Shown one piece after another: positions 7,087-15,700 of a DNA stretch of 64,000 nt. The DNA is taken from NCBI RefSeq assembly GCF_025148635.1, contig NZ_CP102269.1, positions 3,286,001-3,350,000 of the forward strand, in the 5' to 3' direction. The stretch's first letter is position 1. Every line of letters begins with the position of its first letter. The translations under genes were made by a program, and so were the position numbers. The DNA comes from Butyricimonas virosa. Its GTDB lineage: Bacteria > Bacteroidota > Bacteroidia > Bacteroidales > Marinifilaceae. The notes below the pieces were generated by a model. That model was not told where the DNA came from. It saw only the letters and a program-made list of their open reading frames with translations, and made no database searches.

Positions 7087-8814
7087 TTAAGGAATTTCTC
7101 TTCTGTCAGGACCATAAGTGTACATTTGTTTCGGATTATCTTTTATATCTACTGGATCTCCCGCAAATACTTGATACAAATAATCATATACCAACCCCGG
7201 CAAACTACCTCCATTATCAGTAGAAGATGGTCCAGGTGTACGTCGTACTCCTGATGCAGCCCAAGTCAAGGGGTAATGAGAATGTAGTGTGCCAACGATC
7301 AAGTCAAAAGGCTCTCTCGGGTCATATTCTTGAGTGGAATAAGTGAAATGAACTTTTGCTTCAACCTCTTTGTCAAGTGGAACAGGTTCTCCTTCTATAA
7401 CCTCACTTCCGCAATGATATTTCCCAGTTTGAGTATTCATGTAGATAAAGCAACCGTATTCTTTTGTTTCATAGGTGCTCTGATGTTCTCTAGTGTAATT
7501 GACACTCATATTCCATAATTCCTTCGCTCGCTTTTCAATATCCGGCAAATCTTTGAATTTGGAAATCGAAGGACACATTTCTCGAACATTAACTGTATTA
7601 GAATTTATTTTTCCTGCATCTCCTTCAAAGTGTACAAGCGCAATAAATTGGAAATTTCCGGCAGAAATAGCTTTACGTGCATAAGTCCATTCTGTAGTCT
7701 CCCCAATAGAACCGCCCTGTTTTGTACCTACCCTGTTAATGAGATATTCAATATTTGTAATTCTAGGAATAGGTTGATTCTTGGTGTGATAAATATCCAA
7801 TATCAAATAATATGTATCCCCGATCTCGACCTCTCCCGAGAGTACGCTTGTTGTTAAGTTCACCACGATATGACCCGGGTCATCTGGTGTTATTGGAGGA
7901 TTTTCTGTATTACTACCTGTATTGCCACCTGTATTACCACCCGTGCCACTACCCGTGCTATCACCCGTGCCACTACCTGTACCTCCACCTGTGCCTCCAC
8001 CAGCATCATCCGGAGTATCTTTCCAAAGAAACGAGAAGGTTGCCGTGATATTTTTATCATAGAGATAACCTGCTAATTGCATGTAATAAATCACCGCAAT
8101 GCCCTCAGTAGGGGCTATAACAAAAATAATATCTTCTTCAACTGTTATTTCCAAAGCACGATGCACCTCACGAGCAACTTTATTTGCAATCTCAGAAAAA
8201 GTCCCCGTGTTAATTCCATTAATAATAGCAAATCCCTCATCATCTAGATAATTATTAGCTTCCAATGTATAAGATGCATAAAAACAGCCACCACTTCCCC
8301 TTGAAAGAGGTGAAAATAGGGTTGAATTTGCTAGATTAACTATCAAGTTTTCATCAATAATAATACCATTTTCACGCCATTTTCGAGATATAGAAGATTT
8401 AAGTATACCTTGCATAAAAATATCGGATTTAATCTCTTCTTTTTCTAACACTAAAGGGGCACCAATTGAACATTCCGACAAGTTTTTGTTATTTTCACCG
8501 ATTTCTATCGGGAGAGATACCATTCCTATTAGCATACTATCTTTTAGTAATGGTAAAATATACTGCCACGCACGGTTTCCCTGGAATACAAGCGCAACTT
8601 CATTTGGCGGAATATCACCTAGAGATGTCAGTTTTTTCCATTGCTGTTTTCCATCGGAACTGGATAGTAAATGGCCCATGAAAGCCTTCCCTACCTTGTC
8701 CAATTTTTCTATTTGTACGTCATACTCCATATAATCGTCATTACAAGATAAGAATATGGTCAAAATTAAAAAAATACTGGATTTTAAATAACTAAAAATG
8801 ACCTTCCTTTTCAT
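7087..8814 (-). CDS. Surface lipoprotein with Gly/Thr linker and C-terminal JAMM/DUF4329-like domain
   Basis: 575 residues. A lipobox (FLSC, Cys about 24) is followed by NDD, an acidic signal typical of exposed Bacteroidetes lipoproteins. Residues about 30-270 form a domain I do not recognise. A Gly/Thr/Ser/Asn low-complexity linker follows at about 271-310. After a beta-rich module, the C-terminal 130 residues resemble JAB/JAMM (DUF4329-like) domains: Glu452 in EYGCF, the pair His511-Ser-His513 in GTLHSHYP, and Ser530/Asp533 in SSTD. The 16 residues between His513 and Ser530 are more than the usual 7-10, so the metal site is a proposal. DUF4329-like domains are known from polymorphic toxins. 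Base composition is AT-rich compared with flanking genes. Confidence 0.75.
   Translation of the reverse strand: MKRKVIFSYLKSSIFLILTIFLSCNDDYMEYDVQIEKLDKVGKAFMGHLLSSSDGKQQWKKLTSLGDIPPNEVALVFQGNRAWQYILPLLKDSMLIGMVSLPIEIGENNKNLSECSIGAPLVLEKEEIKSDIFMQGILKSSISRKWRENGIIIDENLIVNLANSTLFSPLSRGSGGCFYASYTLEANNYLDDEGFAIINGINTGTFSEIANKVAREVHRALEITVEEDIIFVIAPTEGIAVIYYMQLAGYLYDKNITATFSFLWKDTPDDAGGGTGGGTGSGTGDSTGSGTGGNTGGNTGSNTENPPITPDDPGHIVVNLTTSVLSGEVEIGDTYYLILDIYHTKNQPIPRITNIEYLINRVGTKQGGSIGETTEWTYARKAISAGNFQFIALVHFEGDAGKINSNTVNVREMCPSISKFKDLPDIEKRAKELWNMSVNYTREHQSTYETKEYGCFIYMNTQTGKYHCGSEVIEGEPVPLDKEVEAKVHFTYSTQEYDPREPFDLIVGTLHSHYPLTWAASGVRRTPGPSSTDNGGSLPGLVYDYLYQVFAGDPVDIKDNPKQMYTYGPDRREIP
7905..8015. 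repeat. In-frame repeat encoding the Gly/Thr linker
   Basis: Degenerate 6- and 12-base units encode repeated Gly-Xaa-Gly-Thr steps on the minus strand. Unit gain or loss would change linker length without a frameshift. Open frames read on the plus strand across this region are artefacts of the repeat. Confidence 0.6.
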
Positions 8815-9401
8815 AACGTTAAATTTTGAATGTAAAACACCTTTTCTTCACAATACGATAGTGGACTATTTTAGTATATGATATAATTTCTATTGAATTG
8901 CATCTTACTTATATGTTGTCATTAAAAATTTTAGTGGTTGTATAAACGTTCCACAATTTAATTATAATTTTATAATTAATAACAAAAACATCAATATGTT
9001 TTAGACCGTTTTACGCATTTAGCTTGTTTTGTATGCCATATCACATTATGCAATAAATACATATGTTTGTCTATTTTATATTAATTCTAAATAAGTAAAA
9101 AATGCATAAAAATATGATGATTCAAAAAAAGCCTTCGTCATGGAGTAACTCAATCACTTGGATGAAAATGGATTCGAATCTACCTTTCAACCGCATTATC
9201 ATTGTTATGTGATTGATATGTAGTTTGTTGTGCAAAATAAATACACGAAATCTTTCACGAATAATAAAGGTTTTTCGATTGATAATCAGAAGAAAAGCCT
9301 TTATTATTCAATCACGAAAAAGACTATCTAAACTTGTTAGACAGCTTTCTTGTAATCATTTTATTATTTAGCAGGTTTATTCCGCCCTGTTTTTCAAGAT
9401 A
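8815..9401. other. AT-rich intergenic region
   Basis: No gene or RNA is recognised in this AT-rich stretch of nearly 590 bases upstream of the JAMM lipoprotein operon. I could not find a convincing TAnnTTTG box for that operon. A long hairpin at 9260-9308 is listed separately. Confidence 0.6.
9260..9308 (-). terminator. Hairpin downstream of the small regulatory-like pair
   Basis: Arms AATAATAAAGGTTTTTC (9260-9276) and GAAAAGCCTTTATTATT (9292-9308) pair over 17 bases with one G-T wobble around a 15-base loop. Placed about 90 bases past the stop of the 114-residue gene on the minus strand. Confidence 0.65.
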
Positions 9402-9746
9402 CTATTTTATTTTCTTGGGTGGTTTTGTGTCTTTTGTTTCTTTTTTCATTTGTATATTTATTTCTGATTCCTCGCCCACGGGAATTTCTTGGGTCTTCAT
9501 TCCTTCTTTGGAAAATACTAACGCGCTATTCTTTAACGTGACCATTTTGTAATGGCCTTCTGCGTTAGTTACCGTGCCAATTTCTGTTCCTTTGACCATG
9601 ATGATCACTTCGGGGATCGGTTTGCCGGTTACGCTATCCGTTACGATTCCATGAATGCTTTTGGGAGAGTCGGGAGTGAGCGTGTCTGTTTTATTTCCCC
9701 ATGTAAAACTGGCAATGAAGGTGCAAATAAATAGTATTTTTATCAT
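9402..9746 (-). CDS. Small secreted protein with a carboxypeptidase regulatory-like domain
   Basis: 114 residues: a signal peptide (about 1-17) and one beta-sandwich domain of the CarboxypepD_reg type (IHGIVTDSVTGKPIPEVII...GTEIGTVTNAEGHYKM), ending in a lysine/proline tail. This domain normally forms the N-terminal extension of SusC-type receptors; here it is free-standing. It lies 16 bases after the 157-residue relative and belongs to the same transcript. That transcript starts at an ECF-type promoter shared with the sigma gene and fecR. It may bind the receptor or envelope in place of the receptor's own extension; the role is not known. Confidence 0.75.
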   Translation of the reverse strand: MIKILFICTFIASFTWGNKTDTLTPDSPKSIHGIVTDSVTGKPIPEVIIMVKGTEIGTVTNAEGHYKMVTLKNSALVFSKEGMKTQEIPVGEESEINIQMKKETKDTKPPKKIK

Positions 9747-9762
9747 GGTGTTCTATTTTATG

Positions 9763-10236
9763 TCATACTGTACGGAGGTTCAGAGATTTGTTTGGGGGCG
9801 TAATCCGAATCTGTGGTGATTTCTCTATATAATACAGACGTGTGTGCCAGGGGCAAATAGCCTTGTATTCTATTGTTGGTTCGTTTATTACCGGATCGTT
9901 TTGCGAGATTTCGAAGTTAAACGAATCGTCCTGCAAGACCACGTTGATAACACTTCCAAAACTTCTGACTCCAACTTTCAAGGTTTTCATACCCAAATAC
10001 GAAAACACGAGCGTGTCACCGGGTATGGCGTAGATCGTGTAATGACCGTCGAAATCGGTTGTGGTGCCGATGTTGGTACCCTGAATTACCACGGTTGCTC
10101 CGATGATCGGATTTCGGGCCCAGTCAGTTACGGTTCCCGTGATCCCGAATTGTGCGAATGCTTGGCTTAGCGGACTGAATCCCAGTAATAAAATGAAGAG
10201 TACGAGTACTCGTTTTGATAATAATTTAGATTTCAT
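9763..10236 (-). CDS. Secreted protein with a single carboxypeptidase regulatory-like domain
   Basis: 157 residues: signal peptide (about 1-29, ending SQAFAQ), then one CarboxypepD_reg domain (GITGTVTDWARNPIIGATV ... GTTTDFDGHYTI ... LVFSYLGMKT), then about 60 residues with no recognised fold. The domain closely resembles the N-terminal extension of the SusC protein encoded at 12749, but there is no plug or barrel. The gene begins 58 bases after an ECF-type promoter copy and is followed by a shorter relative, so both are probable members of the sigma regulon. Confidence 0.78.
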   Translation of the reverse strand: MKSKLLSKRVLVLFILLLGFSPLSQAFAQFGITGTVTDWARNPIIGATVVIQGTNIGTTTDFDGHYTIYAIPGDTLVFSYLGMKTLKVGVRSFGSVINVVLQDDSFNFEISQNDPVINEPTIEYKAICPWHTRLYYIEKSPQIRITPPNKSLNLRTV

Positions 10237-10294
10237 AGTTGTAGAGTTTTAATTAAACATGATTGTTACTTGGAACAGTTTGATTTTAAATAAA

Positions 10295-10323
10295 AGACAC
10301 CACTCGAACCGAGTGAGGATGAA
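10295..10323 (-). promoter_or_regulatory. ECF-type promoter, copy A (small regulatory-like pair)
   Basis: Minus strand: TTCATCC (10317-10323), 15 bases, GGTGTCT (10295-10301). The spacer holds the inverted repeat CACTCG-AAC-CGAGTG. Same two boxes and exactly the same spacing as copies B and C. Confidence 0.75.
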
Positions 10324-10378
10324 TGAAATGTGAATATTTTAACCGGGTTAAATGTTTGTGCCTATGTGAAATACGCTT

Positions 10379-10894
10379 TCATGGCTGATCAAGCTCGTAA
10401 TCATTCGAATTGAAATATTCTCTCAATTTGCGGATCGCTGCATATTTGAGTGTTTTGATCGTGTTCACGGAAACACCCATGACTTTTGCGATTTCCTTGT
10501 TCTCGTATCCTGACAGGATGAGGCGCATGATACGAGCGCTTTGTACGGGTAGCAGATCGATGGCGTGTATCAAAATTTGATTGATCTCTTCTTCGATCAA
10601 CATATTAAGTACTTTTGGATGTTCAAATTCCTCTACCTCAAGATGGTTGTAACGTTGTTTCTCTCTTTGTGAGCCTCGCAGGTAATTTAAGGCTTCATTT
10701 TTAATCATGGTATATAGGAAGTTATCCGAGGATTTAATGTTTTCGTAGTTTGCTCGGTTTTTCCAAAATTTGATAATGACTTCTTGAGTGATGTCTTGTG
10801 CGATGTCGGGAGAACCGATAAAGCGTAAGGCGACGGCACACATGGATGAGTAGTGTTTTCGGATGAAAATTTCTAGCTGTTGATCTTCTCTCAT
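10379..10894 (-). CDS. ECF RNA polymerase sigma factor (Bacteroidetes RagA/SusC-associated type)
   Basis: 171 residues with the two ECF regions. Region 2 contains SPDIAQDITQEVIIKFWK (about residues 28-45), and region 4 the helix-turn-helix YENKEIAKVMGVSVNTIKTLK (about 130-150). It should direct polymerase to its own promoter and to the adjacent import locus when released by the FecR anti-sigma. It is transcribed divergently from fecR, whereas such pairs are usually colinear. The same promoter motif occurs upstream of this gene and of fecR, pointing to autoregulation. Confidence 0.9.
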   Translation of the reverse strand: MREDQQLEIFIRKHYSSMCAVALRFIGSPDIAQDITQEVIIKFWKNRANYENIKSSDNFLYTMIKNEALNYLRGSQREKQRYNHLEVEEFEHPKVLNMLIEEEINQILIHAIDLLPVQSARIMRLILSGYENKEIAKVMGVSVNTIKTLKYAAIRKLREYFNSNDYELDQP

Positions 10895-10897
10895 AAT

Positions 10898-11209
10898 TTA
10901 TAGCACTTGTATAGACGGAATGGTTCGTGTGGAGTTCACGTTTGGAGGTGTCGTTGAAACGATGGGAGCATATTGATAGAAATATCCTTTTTTGCTTGTT
11001 ACGGGATATAGATTATGGAATAAACCTTGTCTTGAGAATACAATTTGGGGAAAAATTTGATGTGAACAAAGTGTTGCGGAAATAGTAGGGGCACTTTCCC
11101 CGGATGGATTATAGGAAACAAGTCTTTGAGGCTTATTCTCGGATGATCTGTAATGAATGTTAAATATAGGAAGTGTTATCATACAAAATATAAGATATTT
11201 GTTCGACAC
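10898..11209 (-). CDS. Doubtful small frame in the leader of the ECF sigma gene
   Basis: A GTG-started frame of 103 codons lies between promoter copy B and the sigma gene, in the same frame as the sigma gene and ending one codon before its ATG. The predicted N-terminus is hydrophobic (KYLIFCMITLPIF), but the rest resembles no known protein and its start lies within about 10 bases of the expected transcript start. It could be a leader peptide or simply untranslated sequence. I favour untranslated. Confidence 0.2.
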   Translation of the reverse strand: MSNKYLIFCMITLPIFNIHYRSSENKPQRLVSYNPSGESAPTISATLCSHQIFPQIVFSRQGLFHNLYPVTSKKGYFYQYAPIVSTTPPNVNSTRTIPSIQVL

Positions 11210-11222
11210 AGTATATGATTAT

Positions 11223-11251
11223 AGACACCGCCCGAAATCATGCGGGATGAA
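11223..11251 (-). promoter_or_regulatory. ECF-type promoter, copy B (sigma gene itself)
   Basis: Minus strand: TTCATCC (11245-11251), 15 bases, GGTGTCT (11223-11229), followed by ATAATC. It faces the ECF sigma gene and implies positive autoregulation. Confidence 0.75.
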
Positions 11252-11391
11252 TGGAATCCTGTTTTTTTATAGAATTCGGTTAATAATGATTTTACCAGTT
11301 CTGATATTTTTTTGACGACTTTAAGTTGTATGCTATAAAGCTGTGTCCTTGATTAAAACGATTGTTAAATGCAGAAAAAAATGTGATCCGG

Positions 11392-11420
11392 TTCATCCCG
11401 TTTTTCAGCTAGTGGTGTCT
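11392..11420 (+). promoter_or_regulatory. ECF-type promoter, copy C (fecR-susC locus)
   Basis: TTCATCC (11392-11398), 15 bases, GGTGTCT (11414-11420), followed by ATATATC. It ends 23 bases before the fecR start. Confidence 0.78.
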
Positions 11421-11443
11421 ATATATCAAATGCAAGATGATAT

Positions 11444-12658
11444 ATGGTGATGAAGAGAGAACAAATACTAGCAAGGGTTATTATTAGAGTACGATTGGGT
11501 ATGGCTACCGAGGAGGAGCGGGAACTTCTGGGAAAGTGGCTGGATGAAGAGGTGGCCAACCGAAGGTTGTATCGAAATATAATTAGAGGAAAGAGTATCG
11601 CCGGAAGGTTGAGGCTGGAAGATGAAATTAACCAGACTACTGATTTTCAGAAAGTCTATGAGGAAGTGGCTCGACGTTTGGCCGTGCATCGTTCCCGTCG
11701 GTACTCGTTGAGACGGATTGTCGTGGTTAGTGGTGCGATTGCGTCCTGTCTCGTGGGAATTTTCGTGGCTTTACATCCTTTGGTGAAAGTGGAGGTTCAC
11801 AAGTCGATGAGTGTGCAGGGGGAATTGAAAGAGATGAAGATCGTGAAAGAGAAGGTGATGCTTGTACTGGGAAATGGAGAGCGTATCGGGTTGGTGAAGC
11901 AGGTCCCCGACAGTCTGAAACTGGCACAAGCCACTTTGATCGGGACGAAAGGAGGGTTATACTATGAGGCCAATACGGATTCTGTGCCAGAGCGGGAGGA
12001 ATTTCACCGGATAGAAACCGCCGTGGGGGGAGAGTATTTTGTCGTGCTGAGTGACGGTACGCGGGTGTGGGTAAATTCCACGTCTGAGTTTGTTTACCCG
12101 GTACAGTTTATTGGTGACCGCCGGGTGGTACAGCTAAAGGGTGAGGCCTATTTCGAGGTGAAACATGACCCCGCCCGGCCATTTATCGTGCAGGTTCGGG
12201 ATGTTGAAACCCGGGTATTGGGGACTGCTTTCAATGTTAGTGCTTACGAAAACGAGGAGTCGGTTTACACGACCTTGCTGACAGGAAAGGTTCAGGTCAG
12301 TTTAATGGACCAGAAATCCGATATTCCATCCATGATTCTGAAACCGGGTATGCAATCTTGCTGGAAAAGTGGAACGGGAGAGTTTTCCGTGAGGAAGGTA
12401 GATACGAAAAATGTGGTGGCTTGGCGTTACGGGGAATTCGTGTTTGATGAGGACGATATTGAAGTGGTGACCCGGATGTTGTCCCGTTGGTATGAGGTTC
12501 GTTTCGTGTATGACGGGAAAAGGAAAGGGCGACACACGTTTAGCGGGAAGATGAGTAAGGATGAGAAGTTGGAATCTATTTTAAAAATATTGACTCTGGC
12601 GGGAGGGCCGGAATTTAGGGTGGAAGATGGAATTGTACATATTATAGAGAAAAGGTGA
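11444..12658 (+). CDS. FecR family anti-sigma factor (regulon 1)
   Basis: 404 residues. The N-terminal about 85 residues form the cytoplasmic sigma-binding part, one membrane segment follows (about 86-107, VVVSGAIASCLVGIFVAL), then the periplasmic FecR domain (DGTRVWVNS, GDRRVVQLKGEAYFEV, VLGTAFNVSAY) and a C-terminal DUF4974/STN-like part (VVAWRYGEFVFDEDD onward). It should hold the ECF sigma inactive until the STN domain of the neighbouring SusC reports substrate. An alternative ATG two codons later is equally possible. The start lies 23 bases after ECF promoter copy C. Confidence 0.92.
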   Translation: MVMKREQILARVIIRVRLGMATEEERELLGKWLDEEVANRRLYRNIIRGKSIAGRLRLEDEINQTTDFQKVYEEVARRLAVHRSRRYSLRRIVVVSGAIASCLVGIFVALHPLVKVEVHKSMSVQGELKEMKIVKEKVMLVLGNGERIGLVKQVPDSLKLAQATLIGTKGGLYYEANTDSVPEREEFHRIETAVGGEYFVVLSDGTRVWVNSTSEFVYPVQFIGDRRVVQLKGEAYFEVKHDPARPFIVQVRDVETRVLGTAFNVSAYENEESVYTTLLTGKVQVSLMDQKSDIPSMILKPGMQSCWKSGTGEFSVRKVDTKNVVAWRYGEFVFDEDDIEVVTRMLSRWYEVRFVYDGKRKGRHTFSGKMSKDEKLESILKILTLAGGPEFRVEDGIVHIIEKR

Positions 12659-12667
12659 AAAAGAAAT

Positions 12668-12719
12668 GCCGGAAATGTTTCGGAGGCATTTCCGGCTTGG
12701 GACCTTGTTGATAACAAGG
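12668..12719 (+). promoter_or_regulatory. Two consecutive stem-loops between fecR and susC
   Basis: GCCGGAAATG (12668-12677) pairs perfectly with CATTTCCGGC (12687-12696), then CCTTGTT (12703-12709) pairs with AACAAGG (12713-12719). There is no strong T run, so this is more likely an RNA processing, stability or partial-termination site than a full terminator. Confidence 0.65.
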
Positions 12720-12748
12720 CACTTGTTTAATTAAAACAGAACAAAGTT

Positions 12749-15700
12749 ATGAAAAAAAACTGCAAAGCAAAAGTGTTTTGTAGACTTTCGGTGATGCGTG
12801 GTGCGTTATGCGGATTGTTATTACTGTCCTTAACCACGTTGTTTACTCACTCACCGGTCTACGGACAACAGAATGTGAAAAGAATTTCTTTAAAGCTTGA
12901 AGCGACCAGTTTGCTTGAGGCGTTACGCGAGATCAACCGGTTGGGAGACAATGTGGTTGTGTTTAAAAAAGAGGAGGTGGAGCGGGAGACGAAGCGAGTG
13001 ACGGTTGACCTGAAGAACGTAACAGTTAAGGCAGCGGTAGAGGCCTGTGTGGAGGGGACCGGATTAACTTGTGTAGACTTTGAGGGAAAGGTAGTCGTGA
13101 CTCCTCGGCAGCAACCGACTTCGATCACGGTTACGGGAACCGTGCGGGATGTGAACGGTGAAGTTCTACCGGGGACAACGGTAATCGTGAAGGGGGATTC
13201 TCTGTTCTTGGGGACGAGTACAGGAGCTGATGGTGCATATCGGTTGACGATGCCGACAAGCGTGACGACGTTGGTATTTTCTTTCGTGGGTTATAAACCG
13301 AAGGAAGTGACTGTCGGTGGACGTACGAAGATCGACGTGGTGTTGGAAGAGGAGGTGAAAAGCGTGGATGAAGTGATCGTGACGGGTATATTTACCCGTA
13401 AGGCAAGTAGTTACACGGGTGCGGTCGTCACGATGACAGCCAAGGATATTATGCGGGCTGGAAATCAAAATTTGTTTCAAAGTCTGAAAAATCTTGACCC
13501 GTCGTTATTCATCATGGATAACTTGGAGATGGGTTCGAACCCGAATGCGATTCCGGAAATGAAGATGCGGGGTATATCGAGTTTCCCGCTGGAAGAGACA
13601 GGTGTCCGCTTGAAGGGAAATTATAAAAATAGTCCGAATCAACCGTTGTTTATCCTTGACGGGTTCGAGGTGACGGCGGAGCGGGTGATGGATATGGACA
13701 TGAACCGGATTGAAAGTGTAACCTTGTTAAAAGATGCTTCCGCGAAAGCCATCTACGGTTCTAAAGCAGCTAATGGGGTAGTGGTGATCACGACTAGACG
13801 TTTGGCTGGTAACGAACAACGGGTGACTTACACTGGCAGTGTGGATATACAGATGCCGGATTTGAGTAGTTACAATTTGTGTGATGCGGAGGAAAAGTTG
13901 GAAGCGGAACGTATTGACGGGATTTATGATGATGCTAATTTTCTGTTATACACGCAAAAGCAGATGTTGTATCAGCAGCGAAAACAATTGGTTGCAGCAG
14001 GATTAGACACCTATTGGTTATCGAAACCTTTGCGTACGGGTGTGGGGCACAAACACAACTTGAGCGTGGAATTGGGAGATGCCGAGACATTAAGAGCCGT
14101 GCTGGACGTGTCCTACAATCAAGTTATCGGTGTAATGAGGGGATCCGATAGACGGAATATTTCCGGTTCATTGGATTTGTCTTATCGGAGAAATGACTTG
14201 ATTTTTAGCAATACAATGACTGTAAATAGTAATAAAAGTTATGACTCCCCTTATGGTGCTTTTAGTGATTATGCGAAGATGAATCCCTACTGGCGGGCAA
14301 AGGATCCCGAAACGGGACAGGTGGTACGTTGGGCTGAAGATCGGATTCCCAACCCGATGTATGATGCCGAGATCGGTACGTTAAAAAAGGAGTCTTACGT
14401 GGATTTTTTGAATAATTTTCAAGTGGAATGGAGAGCGTTGAATGGTTTGATCCTGAGAGCTCGTGTGATGTTGTCTTTTAAGCGGAATGATGGTGACGAG
14501 TTCTTACCGGCTGCGCATTCAAGTTTTGCTAATATTACGAAAGACTCTCCGGTGGAGGAACAATTACGAAAAGGATCTTATCGTTTGGATAATGGGAAAA
14601 GTAGTAACGTGTCCGGTGATTTACATGGGAATTATGCAACCACGATAGGTAAACATTCTATCTTGGCAATGGGTGGTTTTGGAATATCCGAATATTCATA
14701 CGAGGCTTACGTGCATAAGGCCGAAGGGTTCCCCAATAGCCAGTCTGCAGATATTACATTTGCTCGTCAGTATGCCTTGGACAGTCGTCCGGAAGGATCG
14801 TCATCTTTGCGTCGGGAGATTAATTTCGTGTTGGGAGGTGGTTACAGCTATGACGATCGGTATTTTCTAGATTTTAACGTGCAGACCAGTGCTTCCTCGC
14901 TTTACGGAAACGATAATCGTTGGGCTACGGGGTGGTCCGTGGGAGTTGGATGGAACTTGCATAACGAGCATTTTTTCCCATGGAAGGATTTGGTTCGTCA
15001 ATTTAAAGTTCGGGGTTCGATCGGATTAACCGGAAATCAGAATTTTGATACCAATGAAGCAGTGGCAACTTACCAGTATTACACGGATGCGAATTATTTG
15101 GGTATGACGGGATCCTATTTAGGGCGCTTGGCAAACCCCTCGTTGAAGTGGGAACAGAAAAAAGATTATAACGTGGGGGTTGATGCAACGATTCATAGGG
15201 CCACGTTACGTTTCGATCTTTACCGGGCCGATACGGAGAATATGTTGACGGATGTTTCTGTGCCGACAAGTACGGGATTTGCGACCGTGAAAGATAACTT
15301 GGGACTGGTACGGAATAGTGGAATTGAGGCTTATCTTTCTTATGGAGTGTTGCAACAGAACCGAACATTCTTGACCGTTTTCGGTTCATTGGTGACCACG
15401 AAGAATAAAATTATCCGGTTGTCGGAAAGTATGCGTGCATTCAACGAGCTACGGGATAAGATGGCTTCGGATAAAGCAAATAATCGTCCGGTGCTGAAAT
15501 ACGTGGACGGGGAGTCCATGGAAACAATTTGGGCTGTGCGCTCTGCCGGGATCGACCCGATGACAGGACAGGAACTTTATATTCGTCAGGATGGTTCACT
15601 GACCTACACGTATTACGAATCGGATTTATACCCGGTAGGTAATTCATTACCCAAATACAGGGGAACTTTCGGTTTCACTTTCGAGCATAAAGGATTTGGT

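Larger units (their letters stand above)
10895..11443. other. Divergent control region between the ECF sigma gene and fecR
   Basis: Holds two outward-facing copies of the ECF-type promoter, B at 11223-11251 and C at 11392-11420. The leftward transcript would carry about 320 untranslated bases before the sigma ATG, and these contain only a doubtful GTG-started frame at 10898-11209. Nothing else is recognised. Confidence 0.6.

Noticed and set aside
7812..8076. Plus-strand open frames rich in Tyr/His/Pro or Thr/Cys
   Set aside because: They are antisense shadows of the Gly/Thr linker repeat in the lipoprotein gene.
9165..9185. GGATTCGAATC, similar to a tRNA T-loop
   Set aside because: No acceptor, D or anticodon stems can be folded around it.
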